Shown: in pieces, positions 45,360 to 55,072 of the stretch | Layout of the letters: each line of letters begins with the position of its first letter | How positions within the stretch are numbered: the stretch's first letter is position 1 | Origin: PoT sp049331405 | Lineage (GTDB): Bacteria; Planctomycetota; Planctomycetia; Isosphaerales; Isosphaeraceae | Assembly (NCBI RefSeq): GCF_049331405.1 | Contig: NZ_CP186274.1 | Span: 3,534,001 to 3,598,000, forward strand | Length of the DNA stretch: 64,000 nucleotides | Reading direction: 5' to 3' | Made by a program: the position numbers and the translations under genes | The notes under the pieces: model-generated | What the model was told of the DNA's origin: nothing | Databases searched by the model: none | The model's input: only the letters and a program-made list of their open reading frames with translations

Positions 45360-47249
45360 TTAGTCGTTCTTGGCAACGTCGCGGTTGACCTCGTCGGGCG
45401 GGACCCAGTCGGCCGGGACGCCCGCCTCGCTGCGAAGCTGGCTCATCCACTCGTCGGTCCGCTGCCGGAGATACTCGGTCTGTGCTTCATTCCGGTAGCG
45501 GAAGTATTCGCCGTTGGGGGAGTAGAGGGCGGCGAAGGAGGCCGGGATCCGCGTCTCAAGGGTCAGCACGTAATACGTCGTCTGCGGCTCGTTCGGGGCG
45601 ACAGCCACCGTGCCGGGTTCGAGGCCGAAGTAGGCGTCGCGGAACGCCTTGCCGGGCATCGTCACCTGCGGGATCGGTGTCTCGGTCGGCGGGCCGGTCT
45701 GGAAATACTGGCCCGGGATCGGATAGCCGGGCTGGAGCTTGGTGAGCGGGGCCGTCGTGAGGACTGAGTAGCCCTCGAACTTGTCGCCGGTGACCTTGCC
45801 GCCCGCCTTGCGAATCTGCTCGGCGATCTCGTTTGCGGCCTTCTCGGCGAGGGGGCGGGCCTTGTCCAGCTTCCAGTCGGCCACGACCTGGGATCGGACC
45901 TCGTCCAGCGAAGGCACGCGCGGAGGATTGTCTTCAAGTTTGCGGACGAGGTAGCGGCGCCCTTCCTTGTCCGTGAGCTCGACCGGCTCGTAAAGGTTCG
46001 CCTTGGGGTCGAAGAGCTCGGCGGCGAACTTGCGACCGCCGCTCATCCGGGTCAGGCCGACCTCGGCGTTGGAGACTTCCCCATAGTGCTCGGCCTGCTC
46101 CAGCGAGAGCTTCGGAGTGATCTCGTGATAGAGCTCCGCCTTCTTGGCAACGTCCTTGAGGTCGGTCGGCTTGGGGAGCTTGGCCGAGATCGTCTGGCCT
46201 TGCTTCTTGGCGTCTTCGATGTCGTCGAGCACCTTGTAGTACTCGTCGAAGAACTTATCCATGTAGTCGTCTTTGATTTCCGTGAACTTGGCGACGATCA
46301 GGGCCTGGGCCTTCTCCTCGGCGAGCGAGGTGGACAGGAAGGAGCTGACCTCGCTGAACGGAAGGAGCTGCGGCGGCGTCAGTTCCGGATGCCCGAGGAA
46401 GATCTCGTCCGGGAATTCGGAAGGCCTTTTGAACTCCGTCTTCCGATTTTCGTAGTAAGACAGCAGCTCCGCTTCCTTGATCTGGTCCTTGAATCCCTTC
46501 ATCAGGGCGTTGCCATCGACCGAGAGGATTTCGGCGACGACCTGTCGCGGCACCTTGAAGCCGGGGGTCTTGGACTCTGGGTTGGGCAGGACTTCCTTGA
46601 ACTTGTCGTAGAAGGCCTGCACTTCCGCCTGTGTCGGCTCGGGCACCTTGGCGAGGAACGAGTCGACCGGCAGGGTCACGAGCCGAGCCGAGACGCGTTC
46701 GTTCTGGTCGCGGTAGGCCTGGAAGACGTCGAGAGGCGTCACGACCGGCTCCCCGAGGAGCTGTCGGACGTTGACGATCCGGACCTGGCTGGCGATATCG
46801 CTGAGGACCTGCTCGCCGCTGATGCGGTTGCCGAACCGGCTGAGCGTGGCCTCGAACAGCGTGCGGTTCATCATGCCGCCCGTCGCCTGCTTGAGCCACT
46901 CCCGGCCCACTTCGGGGCCCTTGGGCATGTGCAGCCTGTCGGCCTCATGCTGTAGGATGATGGCGTCGACGATGGATCGGGTGTTGACGTCGCCGAAGAG
47001 GGGGCGTCCCGTGAGGGCAGCCATGAACATGTTGGCGTTATTGCGCTGGACGAACATCTCTTCGATGTCGCTGCGATACCACTTCTTCTTGTAGAGTTCG
47101 ACCACGAAGGGATTCTGCTTCCCCCCCACGGCTCCGGCCGGGCTCAGGAGCCGGGGCAGGGTGTCGGCGAGCACGAAGCCGAACATCGCCATGATGGCGA
47201 AGATCGCGAGCAATTTCCGCTGATGGCGACGAAAGACGGCGAACGGCAT
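45360..47249 (-). CDS. PpiD/SurA-like membrane-anchored periplasmic chaperone
   Basis: 629 residues from ATG 47249, preceded by GAGGATCTCC; a TTG start at 47261 is less likely. One N-terminal transmembrane helix (KLLAIFAIMAMFGFVLA) anchors a large periplasmic part. It is rich in SurA_N-like helices (ILQHEADRLHMPKGPEVGREWLK, PTQAEVQAFYDKFKEVLP). The region 395-480 (GEVSNAEVGLTRMSGGRKFAAELFDPK, RRYLVRKLEDNPPRVPSLDEV) resembles the edge of a parvulin/PPIC domain, but I see no clear catalytic PPIase core. It most likely assists folding of exported proteins. Divergent from topA. Confidence 0.72.
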   Translation of the reverse strand: MPFAVFRRHQRKLLAIFAIMAMFGFVLADTLPRLLSPAGAVGGKQNPFVVELYKKKWYRSDIEEMFVQRNNANMFMAALTGRPLFGDVNTRSIVDAIILQHEADRLHMPKGPEVGREWLKQATGGMMNRTLFEATLSRFGNRISGEQVLSDIASQVRIVNVRQLLGEPVVTPLDVFQAYRDQNERVSARLVTLPVDSFLAKVPEPTQAEVQAFYDKFKEVLPNPESKTPGFKVPRQVVAEILSVDGNALMKGFKDQIKEAELLSYYENRKTEFKRPSEFPDEIFLGHPELTPPQLLPFSEVSSFLSTSLAEEKAQALIVAKFTEIKDDYMDKFFDEYYKVLDDIEDAKKQGQTISAKLPKPTDLKDVAKKAELYHEITPKLSLEQAEHYGEVSNAEVGLTRMSGGRKFAAELFDPKANLYEPVELTDKEGRRYLVRKLEDNPPRVPSLDEVRSQVVADWKLDKARPLAEKAANEIAEQIRKAGGKVTGDKFEGYSVLTTAPLTKLQPGYPIPGQYFQTGPPTETPIPQVTMPGKAFRDAYFGLEPGTVAVAPNEPQTTYYVLTLETRIPASFAALYSPNGEYFRYRNEAQTEYLRQRTDEWMSQLRSEAGVPADWVPPDEVNRDVAKND

Positions 47250-47309
47250 GGAGATCCTCAACGTGCTTCAAAAACAGGCCGGCAGGGTGCGGAGGACTCA
47301 ACCTCCCCC

Positions 47310-47338
47310 TTGACACGCCACGATACCCTAGCTATTTG
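47310..47338 (+). promoter_or_regulatory. Possible sigma-70-type promoter for topA
   Basis: TTGACA (47310-47315), a 17-base spacer, then TATTTG (47333-47338). The -35 box is perfect and the spacing ideal, but the -10 matches only three of six consensus bases. It would give a leader of about 160 bases. Confidence 0.35.
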
Positions 47339-47498
47339 AAGGGCGCAGGCTTTTCACGAAAGGCCCAATCCGTAGTCTACCAGGATTCGTACCCAGGGCA
47401 ATCGCAAACAGGACTCTCAGCCCAGGCGCTGTCGTCGACCCCGGGTCGTGCGGGGCATCGACGGAAGACCTGAAATGGCAGAAGGATAGGAAGACACC

Positions 47499-50144
47499 GT
47501 GGCTCGCAAGTCCGCAAAGACGACCACCAAATCGGCCGCATCTCCCGACACCAAGACCACCAAGCGTGCGTCCCCCAAGAAGGCGGCCAAGCCCAAGGAG
47601 GCGGCCAAGCCCAAGGGGACGACCAAGCGTGCGGCGGCCTCGAGTGCGGGGTCGGGCAAGGCCCTGGTGATCGTCGAGAGCCCGAAGAAGGCCAAGTCGA
47701 TCAACAAGTTCCTCGGCTCGGGATATGTCGTGAAGGCGAGCATGGGGCACGTCCGCGACCTGCCCGAGCGCAAGCTCGGCCTCGACGTCGAACATGGGTA
47801 CGTCCCTTCATATGAAATTATGAAGGGTAAAAAGGACACCGTGGGCGAGCTGAAGCGAGAGGCGGCCAAGGCCGAGATCGTCTACCTCGCGACCGACCCC
47901 GACCGCGAGGGGGAGGCCATCGCCTGGCACCTCCAGGAGGCGCTCGAGCTGCCCGACGAGCGGGTCCGCCGCGTGATGTTTCACGAGATCACCGAGCGTG
48001 CCGTGAAGGAAGCCTTCCAGCACGTCGGCCCGATCAACATGGACATGGTCAACGCCCAGCAGGCCCGCCGGTTCCTCGACCGGTTCGTGGGCTATCAGCT
48101 CAGCCCCTTGCTCTGGAGCAAGGTCGCCCGGCACCTGAGCGCCGGCCGCGTGCAGTCGGTGGCCGTCCGCCTGATCGCCGACCGCGAGAAGGAAATCCGC
48201 GCCTTCGTCTCCGAGGAATACTGGAAGATCACCGCGACCCTGAGCCCCAAGGGCTCGAAGGAGGAGGGCGATCAGTTCCAGGCGCTCCTGACCGACTGGA
48301 AGGGGGCGAAGTTCGAGGTCAACAACGAGGAAGCCGCCAGGACCATCCGCGACGCCCTCGCGGGGGAGGTCTACAAGGTCGCGAGCGTCGAGGAGGTCGA
48401 GAAGCTCGACAAGGCCGATGCCCCGTTCAAGACCTCGACGCTCCAGCAGCAGGGTGCGATCCGGCTCCGGTTCTCGGGCAAGCGGACCATGAAGGTGGCC
48501 CAGGAGCTCTATGAAGGTATCGACGTCGACGGCTCCGGCCCGGTCGGCCTTATCACCTACATGAGAACGGACAGCCTTCGCGTCTCCGAGGAGGCCCTCA
48601 CCTCGGTCCGCGACATGATCAAGGCCGACTACGGCGATCGCTACCTCCCCGCCAAGCCGATCCGCTACGCGGCCGGCAAGCAGGCGCAGGAGGCCCACGA
48701 GGCGATCCGGCCGACCGACCTCAGCCTCTCGCCCGAGAAGGTCAAGGGAAAGCTCTCGATCGATCAGTACAAGCTGTATCAACTGATCTATCGACGCTTC
48801 GTGGCGAGCCAGATGACGGCCGCCGTCTTCGCGGTCACCAACGTCGTGATCCATGCCGGCGAGGGGGTCTTCAAGACCCAGGGCAAGATCCTCAAGTTCG
48901 ACGGCTATCGCCGAGTATTGCCCCCGGCCGGGAAGCAAGAGGACGCGTTGCTGCCGCCGCTCCAGCCGGAGCAGGTCCTCGACCTGCACGACCTGAACCC
49001 GACGCAGCACTTCACGCAGCCTCCGCCGCGGTTCACCGAAGCGACGCTCATCAAGGCGCTCGAAAAGGAGAACATCGGCCGGCCGAGTACGTATGCCCCG
49101 ATCATCCAGACGATCCAGGCGAGACTCTACGTCGAGCAGAAGGAGCGCCGGTTCCACGCGACCGACCTCGGCATGCTCGTCACCGACCTCTTGGTGGAGC
49201 ACTTCCCCAAGATCATGGATCTGAAGTTCACGGCCCACATGGAGGATGAACTCGACGAGATCGCCAGCGCCAAGGAAGAGATGGTGAAGGTCCTCGACGA
49301 GTTCTATCACCCCTTCCAGGAAGCCCTGAGCCTCGCATCGAGCCAGATGCAGAAGGTCCAGGTCCTCTCCTCGGAGAAGTGCGACGTCTGCGGCGCCCCG
49401 ATGGTGGTGAAGTTCAGCAAGTCGGGCCAGTTCCTCGGGTGCTCCAAGTACCCGGAGTGCAAGGCCACGCGTCGGATGGACGGTCAGCCCAGGTCGACGG
49501 CGGTCGAGACCGAGCACAAGTGCCCGAAGTGCGGCAAGCCGTTGATGCTCAGGGAGAGCAAGCGAGGCCCGTTCCTCTCGTGCTCGGGGTATCCCTCGTG
49601 CAAGGAGGCGTTCAACCTCGACGCGGAAGGCAAGCCCGTCCCGTCGGTGGTCGAGACCGAGCACGTCTGCGAGAAGTGCGGCAAGCCGATGGCCCTTCGC
49701 CAGGGCTCCCGAGGCAACTTCCTGGGCTGCACGGGCTATCCCAAGTGCCGCAACACGCAGCCGGTCGACGACCAGGGCAAGCCCGTGGCCCAGGTCAAGG
49801 TCGAGGTCAAGTGCGAGAAGTGCGGCGGCCCTATGGGCGTCAAGCAAGGCCGTCGAGGAGCTTTCCTCGGTTGCTTGAATTACCCGAAGTGCCGCAGTAC
49901 CCAGCCGATCCCGGATGAGCTGAAGGAACAGCTCGGCGAAACGGCGGCGGCGACCTCGGCGGCGAAGGACGACCTGAAGTCGATCCAGGTCGAGGAGACC
50001 TGCGAGAACTGCGGCAGCTCGATGACGGTCCGCGAAGGCCGTCGCGGCTACTTCCTCGGCTGCTCGAACTACCCCAAGTGCAAGGGGACCAAGGAGCCGG
50101 GCGAGGCCACGCAGGAGAAGATCGCCGCCGTGACCGGCCGCTGA
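47499..50144 (+). CDS. topA: DNA topoisomerase I
   Basis: 881 residues from GTG 47499, with AAGGA/AGGAAG upstream. Type IA topoisomerase that relaxes negative supercoils. A Lys/Ala/Pro-rich N-terminal extension (residues 1-53, including AKPKEAAKPKG) precedes the Toprim domain (VIVESPKKAKSI with E60; DPDREGEAIAW). The nucleophile is Y354 (LITYMRTDS) and SAGRVQSVAVRL is the family block. Five C-terminal zinc ribbons of the CxxC...GC..YP.C form occupy residues about 628-870 (starting CDVCG, CPKCG, CEKCG, CEKCG, CENCG). A hairpin follows the stop. Divergent from the PpiD-like gene. Confidence 0.97.
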   Translation: MARKSAKTTTKSAASPDTKTTKRASPKKAAKPKEAAKPKGTTKRAAASSAGSGKALVIVESPKKAKSINKFLGSGYVVKASMGHVRDLPERKLGLDVEHGYVPSYEIMKGKKDTVGELKREAAKAEIVYLATDPDREGEAIAWHLQEALELPDERVRRVMFHEITERAVKEAFQHVGPINMDMVNAQQARRFLDRFVGYQLSPLLWSKVARHLSAGRVQSVAVRLIADREKEIRAFVSEEYWKITATLSPKGSKEEGDQFQALLTDWKGAKFEVNNEEAARTIRDALAGEVYKVASVEEVEKLDKADAPFKTSTLQQQGAIRLRFSGKRTMKVAQELYEGIDVDGSGPVGLITYMRTDSLRVSEEALTSVRDMIKADYGDRYLPAKPIRYAAGKQAQEAHEAIRPTDLSLSPEKVKGKLSIDQYKLYQLIYRRFVASQMTAAVFAVTNVVIHAGEGVFKTQGKILKFDGYRRVLPPAGKQEDALLPPLQPEQVLDLHDLNPTQHFTQPPPRFTEATLIKALEKENIGRPSTYAPIIQTIQARLYVEQKERRFHATDLGMLVTDLLVEHFPKIMDLKFTAHMEDELDEIASAKEEMVKVLDEFYHPFQEALSLASSQMQKVQVLSSEKCDVCGAPMVVKFSKSGQFLGCSKYPECKATRRMDGQPRSTAVETEHKCPKCGKPLMLRESKRGPFLSCSGYPSCKEAFNLDAEGKPVPSVVETEHVCEKCGKPMALRQGSRGNFLGCTGYPKCRNTQPVDDQGKPVAQVKVEVKCEKCGGPMGVKQGRRGAFLGCLNYPKCRSTQPIPDELKEQLGETAAATSAAKDDLKSIQVEETCENCGSSMTVREGRRGYFLGCSNYPKCKGTKEPGEATQEKIAAVTGR

Positions 50145-50174
50145 TTTCTCGCTGAGTTACCGATGGCACAACGG

Positions 50175-50208
50175 TCCCGCTCCGACGACATGCCCTGTCG
50201 GAGCGGGA
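50175..50208 (+). terminator. Rho-independent-like terminator of topA
   Basis: TCCCGCTCCGAC (50175-50186) pairs perfectly with GTCGGAGCGGGA (50197-50208), a 12-bp stem with a 10-base loop, followed by TTCTTTG. It lies 30 bases after the stop, before the convergent acpS stop. Confidence 0.75.
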
Positions 50209-50297
50209 TTCTTTGTTGGGTTCGACGGAGCTTCCGTGCTCGCGATCCGGTGCGAAATGGAATGCAAACGCCTTGATGGAAGGCGTCGTCGCGAGGC

Positions 50298-50723
50298 TTA
50301 TTCTTTGGCCTTTTCCCTGGGCGGGGTCGGTTCCTGGGCCGGCAGGCCGATGGCCATGGCATAGGCGGTCGCATACGTCCGGCAGTGAGAGATGGAGAGG
50401 AGGATGTCGCCAACCCCCTTTTCGCGGGCGAACTCCTTGGCCGTCCCGCCGACGTGGACGCGAAGCTGCCCGTCGACCGTGTTGCGCACCTCGAGGTCCG
50501 TCCAGGCGACCCCCCGGCTCCAGCCCGTGCCGATTGCCTTGAGGATGGCTTCTTTCGCCGCCCAGAGGCCTGCGAAATGCTCGATGGCGTGCTTGCGGGA
50601 TTGGCAGTAGCGAATCTCTCGCTCCGTATAAACGCGTCGCAAGAACAATTCGCCATGTTGTTCGATCATCTTGCCGATGCGAGGACATTCGATGATGTCG
50701 GTGCCGATCCCGAGGATGTGCAT
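50298..50723 (-). CDS. acpS: Holo-[acyl-carrier-protein] synthase AcpS
   Basis: 141 residues. It transfers phosphopantetheine from CoA to the acyl carrier protein. The family blocks are ILGIGTDIIECPRI (Mg2+ ligand D9) at the N-terminus and HFAGLWAAKEAILKAIGTG in the middle (catalytic E and K). The N-terminal half ends in RVYTEREIRYCQ, a common AcpS feature. A short tail (QEPTPPREKAKE) exceeds the usual end. It is divergent from pcrA and convergent with topA. Confidence 0.95.
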   Translation of the reverse strand: MHILGIGTDIIECPRIGKMIEQHGELFLRRVYTEREIRYCQSRKHAIEHFAGLWAAKEAILKAIGTGWSRGVAWTDLEVRNTVDGQLRVHVGGTAKEFAREKGVGDILLSISHCRTYATAYAMAIGLPAQEPTPPREKAKE

Positions 50724-51030
50724 GCCTGTCTGGTTCCGAGGAAGAGGACCGCGATCGTTGTCACATCCAGTCTAAGTTTCCCTCCTTTCGTCGGAAAGCC
50801 TTTCCGTGATTGGATGAGGTCGAGCGACGTTGAGAGGTCCCGGGCATCCGTCGCGTAAATGGTTCGATCTTCCGGGTTTTGAACCCGGGCGACGCCGCGA
50901 CGTCGCGAAGTCGGGTCGCGAGAGGGTAGGGGGGCGGCTATAATTCGACCTGGAATCGCGACGATGAAACCGGATCGTTGCATGACCGTTTCGTTTTCGA
51001 TGCGTTCCCCCCTCACCCACGGAAATCCCG
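50724..51030. other. Divergent intergenic region with two palindromes
   Basis: 307 bases between acpS (minus) and pcrA (plus). CCGGGTT-TTG-AACCCGG spans 50872-50888 and CGCGACGTCGCG is a perfect palindrome at 50896-50907. Either may be a regulator site or hairpin; no promoter hexamers are certain and no gene is seen. Confidence 0.4.
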
Positions 51031-53259
51031 ATGGCTTTGCTCGATGATTTGACCAAGCCGCAGCGAGCGGCCGTCACGCACGTCGACGGTCCCCTCTTGG
51101 TCTTGGCGGGCGCCGGGTCTGGCAAGACCCGCGTCATCACTCGACGAGTTGCCTACCTGCTCGGGCAAGGGATCCGGGGTGACCAGATCCTCGCGCTGAC
51201 CTTCACGAACAAGGCCGCGGGGGAAATGCGGGAGCGTATCGAGGCCCTCGTGCCCAAGTCGGGGATCTGGGTCGGCACCTTCCACGGCCTCTGCGCCAGG
51301 CTCCTACGCTCCTACGCCCCGCTGGTCGGGATCGACCGATCCTTCACGATTTTCGACCAGGCCGATCGCCTTCGGGCCGTGAAGTCGGCAATGGAGCAGT
51401 TCCAGCTCGAAGGGGTGCCGGTCACGGCCGAGCGGATCGACTCCGCCATCAGCCGCGCCAAGAACGACCTCGTCACGCCCGAGATGTTCGCCAAGCGGGC
51501 GAGAGACGAGGTGGACACGGTCACGGCCAAGGTCTACGAGGCCTACCAGAAGCGGCTGAAGGAATGCGCGGCGGTCGACTTCGACGACCTGCTCGTCCAC
51601 ATCGTCACGATCCTCAAGACGAACCCCCAGGTCCGCGCGCAGCTCGACGCCAAGTTTCGCTACATCCTCGTCGACGAATATCAGGATACGAACCTCGCCC
51701 AGTACGCCATCATCCGGGCGCTGGCGACCGACGTGCCGAACCTCTGCGTGACGGGCGACCCGGACCAGTCGATCTACGGCTGGCGCGGGGCGAACCTGAG
51801 CAACATCCTCGAGTTCGAGCACGACTTCCCCGGCTGCAAGGTCGTGAAGCTCGAGCAGAACTACCGGAGCACGAAGAACATCCTCCAGGTGGCGGATCAC
51901 CTGATTCGCTTCAATTCCAGGCGCAAGGCCAAGGCGCTCCTCACCGACAACCCCACGGGCGAGCCGATCGTCCTGACGGTCTACGGCTCGGAGACGGACG
52001 AGGCTCGCGGCGTGGCCTCGAAGATCGAGGAACTCGTCCGCGAAGGGGAGTTCGCCTATCGCGACATCGCGGTCTTCTGCCGCGTGACCGCCCTGACGCG
52101 GAACTTCGAAATGGCCTTCCGGGGGGCCAAGATCCCCTACCAGATCGTCGGAGGCCTCTCCTTCTACGAGCGTCAGGAAATCAAGGACGTCCTCGCCTAC
52201 CTCAACCTCCTGGCGAACCCGAGGAACGACATCGCCTTCACGCGGGTCGTGAACGTGCCGCCCCGAGGCATCGGCAAGACGACCCTGGACCACCTGAGCG
52301 ACCGAGCCCAGGCCCTCGGTTTGCCGCTCCTGGCGATGGCACGGCAGTCTTCCAACGTGCCTGGTCTCAAGGACAAGGCCGCCAGGAACCTCCGCGACTT
52401 CGGCCTGCTGATGGATGAGCTCGTCGCCCTCCGCGAGCATAGTGCCGAGGAGGTGACGCGCAAGCTCCTGAGCCTCAGCGGCTACCGCGACTTCATCGCG
52501 GCCGACGGCAAGGGGGACGGGGACGAACGCCTCGCCAACCTCGACGAATTGGTCTCGGCCGCCCGCGAGTTCGACCGCGAGCATCCGGGTGCCTCGATCA
52601 TCGACTTCCTCGAGGAAATCAGCCTCGCCTCGTCGGTCGACCGCTGGAAGGACGACGCCGGGGCCGTCACCCTGATGACCCTCCACGCGGCCAAGGGGCT
52701 CGAGTTCCCCGTCGTCTTCGTCGTCGGCATCGAGCAGGGGATCTTGCCCCACTCCAGGGCCAACCAGGACGACAAGGAACTCGAGGAAGAGCGCCGACTG
52801 CTGTTCGTCGGGATCACCCGGGCGGAGCGGGAGTTGTACCTGAGCCACTGCCGGGTCCGCGAATTCCGGGGCCAGCGGCAGGCGACGATCCCCTCGCAGT
52901 TTCTCCGGGAGTTGCCCGAGGAGCCGTTGAAGGTGATCGACCTCACCGACGTCGTCTCGAGCTTCAGTGCAAACTCGCAGCCCTGGCGGCCTCCGGCGAC
53001 GAACCGGCCCTCGCCCGCCGCGACGGCCCCCGGCGGGTTCCGCCTGATGACGGCCGCGGAGCTTGCAGGGGCGCAAACGAACTCGCCGAGCCTGAACGCC
53101 TTCCGGCCGGGCGTGTCTGTGCTTCATCCGCAGTACGGGATCGGTCGGATCGTCTCGATCGAAGGGGCCGGCGAGGGGCGGAAGGGGAAGATCGCCTTCG
53201 CCGTCGGGGGCGAGCGGACGTTCGTGCTGGCCAAGGCACCGCTCCGGCTCGTGACTTGA
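51031..53259 (+). CDS. pcrA: UvrD/PcrA-type ATP-dependent DNA helicase
   Basis: 742 residues. All superfamily-1 helicase motifs are visible: Q11 in the Q motif, Walker A GAGSGKT (27-33), the DEYQDTN Walker B, GDPDQSIYGWRGA, EQNYRST, VTLMTLHAAKGLEFPVVFVVG and FVGITRAERELYLS. The C-terminus (VLHPQYGIGRIVSIEGAGEGRKGKIAF) is the Tudor-like module that in PcrA contacts RNA polymerase. It unwinds DNA in nucleotide excision and mismatch repair and displaces proteins. PcrA versus UvrD naming cannot be settled from sequence. The next genes, pdxJ and dapA, are unrelated to repair. Confidence 0.94.
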   Translation: MALLDDLTKPQRAAVTHVDGPLLVLAGAGSGKTRVITRRVAYLLGQGIRGDQILALTFTNKAAGEMRERIEALVPKSGIWVGTFHGLCARLLRSYAPLVGIDRSFTIFDQADRLRAVKSAMEQFQLEGVPVTAERIDSAISRAKNDLVTPEMFAKRARDEVDTVTAKVYEAYQKRLKECAAVDFDDLLVHIVTILKTNPQVRAQLDAKFRYILVDEYQDTNLAQYAIIRALATDVPNLCVTGDPDQSIYGWRGANLSNILEFEHDFPGCKVVKLEQNYRSTKNILQVADHLIRFNSRRKAKALLTDNPTGEPIVLTVYGSETDEARGVASKIEELVREGEFAYRDIAVFCRVTALTRNFEMAFRGAKIPYQIVGGLSFYERQEIKDVLAYLNLLANPRNDIAFTRVVNVPPRGIGKTTLDHLSDRAQALGLPLLAMARQSSNVPGLKDKAARNLRDFGLLMDELVALREHSAEEVTRKLLSLSGYRDFIAADGKGDGDERLANLDELVSAAREFDREHPGASIIDFLEEISLASSVDRWKDDAGAVTLMTLHAAKGLEFPVVFVVGIEQGILPHSRANQDDKELEEERRLLFVGITRAERELYLSHCRVREFRGQRQATIPSQFLRELPEEPLKVIDLTDVVSSFSANSQPWRPPATNRPSPAATAPGGFRLMTAAELAGAQTNSPSLNAFRPGVSVLHPQYGIGRIVSIEGAGEGRKGKIAFAVGGERTFVLAKAPLRLVT

Positions 53260-53328
53260 CCCCGAAGAAGCCGACCGCAAAATATTGCGATGCCAAGATA
53301 TTCGACATCGAGTGAAGGGATCTAAGCC

Positions 53329-54069
53329 GTGGCACCACGTCTGGGAGTCAACATCGATCACGTCGCCACGATCCGCCAGGCGCGAGGCGGGAATGAGCCC
53401 GACCCGGTCTGGGCCGCCGTGGTGGCCGAAGTGGGCGGGGCGGACGGGATCACGGTCCACCTCAGGGAAGACCGTCGGCACATCCAGGATCGCGACCTCC
53501 GATTGCTCCGCGAGACGGTCAAGGTCCGGCTCAACCTCGAGTCGTCGATCGACCCCGCCATCGTCGCCATCGCCCTGGAGACTCGTCCCGATCAGATCAC
53601 GTTCGTCCCCGAGCGTCGGGCCGAGGTGACGACCGAAGGGGGACTCGACGTCATCGGCCAGCGCGATCGGGTCCGTGAAGCCGTCGAGCGCTGCCATGCG
53701 GCCAATCTCGAGGTCAGCCTCTTTATCGACCCCGATCCCGAGCAGGTCCGGGCCTCGGCCGCACTTGGGGTTCGAGCCATCGAGCTCCACACCGGCCGCT
53801 ATGCCGATGCGCACGGCGAGGCCGAGCGTCATCATGAGCTCGCCGCGTTGACGCAGGCCGGCCAGGTCGCAGTCGCGCTCGGCCTGAACCTGCATGCGGG
53901 TCATGGTTTGAACTATCAGAATGTGGGACCCGTAGCTCAAATCGAGAAGATGATTGAGCTCAATATCGGCCATTCCATCGTTTCGAGGGCGGTCTTCGTC
54001 GGGCTTGAACGGGCCGTCCGGGAAATGAAAGGATGCCTTGACCGGTCGCGGATCGTCCGATTTGATTGA
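53329..54069 (+). CDS. pdxJ: Pyridoxine 5'-phosphate synthase PdxJ
   Basis: 246 residues from GTG 53329, with GAAGGGA a few bases upstream. PdxJ condenses 1-deoxy-D-xylulose 5-phosphate with 3-amino-2-oxopropyl phosphate in the DXP-dependent vitamin B6 pathway. Family blocks: [15 protein letters not shown] at the N-terminus, [40 protein letters not shown] and [14 protein letters not shown]. All are well conserved and the length is normal. It lies 69 bases after pcrA and upstream of dapA, without an obvious operon relation. No other pdx gene is here. Confidence 0.96.
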   Translation: MAPRLGVNIDHVATIRQARGGNEPDPVWAAVVAEVGGADGITVHLREDRRHIQDRDLRLLRETVKVRLNLESSIDPAIVAIALETRPDQITFVPERRAEVTTEGGLDVIGQRDRVREAVERCHAANLEVSLFIDPDPEQVRASAALGVRAIELHTGRYADAHGEAERHHELAALTQAGQVAVALGLNLHAGHGLNYQNVGPVAQIEKMIELNIGHSIVSRAVFVGLERAVREMKGCLDRSRIVRFD

Positions 54070-54172
54070 GCGTCTTGAGGATATGGTCTTCACACGGTCA
54101 ATGCCGCTTCATTAGAATTTCAGCGATCTTCCAATAGAGGCGGTCATCCCCTACGATTCCCGGAGTGTTCGA

Positions 54173-55072
54173 ATGCCCTCGAAGGGTCAGATGTTTGCTG
54201 GATGCACCGTGGCGCTTGTGACCCCCTTCCGCGAGGGCGAAGTAGACTACCCGGCTCTCAAAGAAGCGGTCGACTGGCAAATTGAGGCGGGCACGCCCAT
54301 CATCAGCCCGGTCGGCACGACCGGCGAGTCGCCGACCCTCTCGCACGACGAGCACGAGCGCGTCATCGCGACGGTCATCGAGCGCGCGGCCGGGCGGGCG
54401 AAGGTCGTCCCCGGCACGGGGTCGAACGCGACCACCGAGGCCGTCCGGTTGACCAAGTTCGCCGCCAAGGCCGGCGCCGACGGTGCGCTGCTGGTTTCGC
54501 CATACTACAATCGCCCTTCGCAGGAAGGGTTGTATGCCCATTACGCGCAAATTGCCGAAAATGTTGATTTGCCGTTGATCCTTTACAACGTCCCCGGCCG
54601 CACGGGTCGGAACGTCGACCCCGAGACGGTCGAGAAGCTGGCGAAGCTCGGGCCCGTCGTCGCGGTCAAGGAAGCGAGTGGGTCGCTCGACCAGGTCAGC
54701 GACATCCTCGCTCGGACGAATCTCACCGTCCTCTCGGGCGACGATAGCCTCACCCTGCCCATGATGGCCGTGGGCGCCGAGGGGGTCATCTCGGTCGCGG
54801 CCAACCTCGTCCCCCGGGACCTGATCGGCCTCATCGAGGCCTTCAATCGCGGCGACCTCGCCGAAGCCCGTCGCATCCACCTCAAGCTCTTCCCCCTCTG
54901 CAAGGACCTCCTTTCCATCGCCGCCAACCCCATCCCGGTCAAGACCGCGATGGCGTTGCTCGGCCGCGGGAATGGCGAGTTCCGTCTGCCACTCTGCCCC
55001 CCCGATGCAAGCGGTCGTGAAGCTCTCCGGCGCAGCCTGGTACGCTACGGACTCATGGCGGAGGCAAAATAA
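54173..55072 (+). CDS. dapA: 4-hydroxy-tetrahydrodipicolinate synthase DapA
   Basis: 299 residues with GGAG eight bases upstream. The aldolase condenses pyruvate with aspartate semialdehyde, the first step to lysine and diaminopimelate. Schiff-base K166 (VAVKEASG), Y138 (ILYNVPGRTG), the GTTGES block (48-53) and R143 are present, with the family's TIM-barrel layout. A hairpin follows the stop. DapA belongs to the DHDPS/NAL superfamily, but the GTTGES and YNVPGRTG blocks support the dapA call over N-acetylneuraminate lyase. DAP is needed for peptidoglycan, so its presence fits a cell wall of the usual type. Confidence 0.93.
   Translation: MPSKGQMFAGCTVALVTPFREGEVDYPALKEAVDWQIEAGTPIISPVGTTGESPTLSHDEHERVIATVIERAAGRAKVVPGTGSNATTEAVRLTKFAAKAGADGALLVSPYYNRPSQEGLYAHYAQIAENVDLPLILYNVPGRTGRNVDPETVEKLAKLGPVVAVKEASGSLDQVSDILARTNLTVLSGDDSLTLPMMAVGAEGVISVAANLVPRDLIGLIEAFNRGDLAEARRIHLKLFPLCKDLLSIAANPIPVKTAMALLGRGNGEFRLPLCPPDASGREALRRSLVRYGLMAEAK

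Noticed and set aside
51304..54093. A 929-codon minus-strand open frame opposite pcrA and pdxJ
   Set aside because: Shadow of two well-supported genes; it shows no motif of its own.
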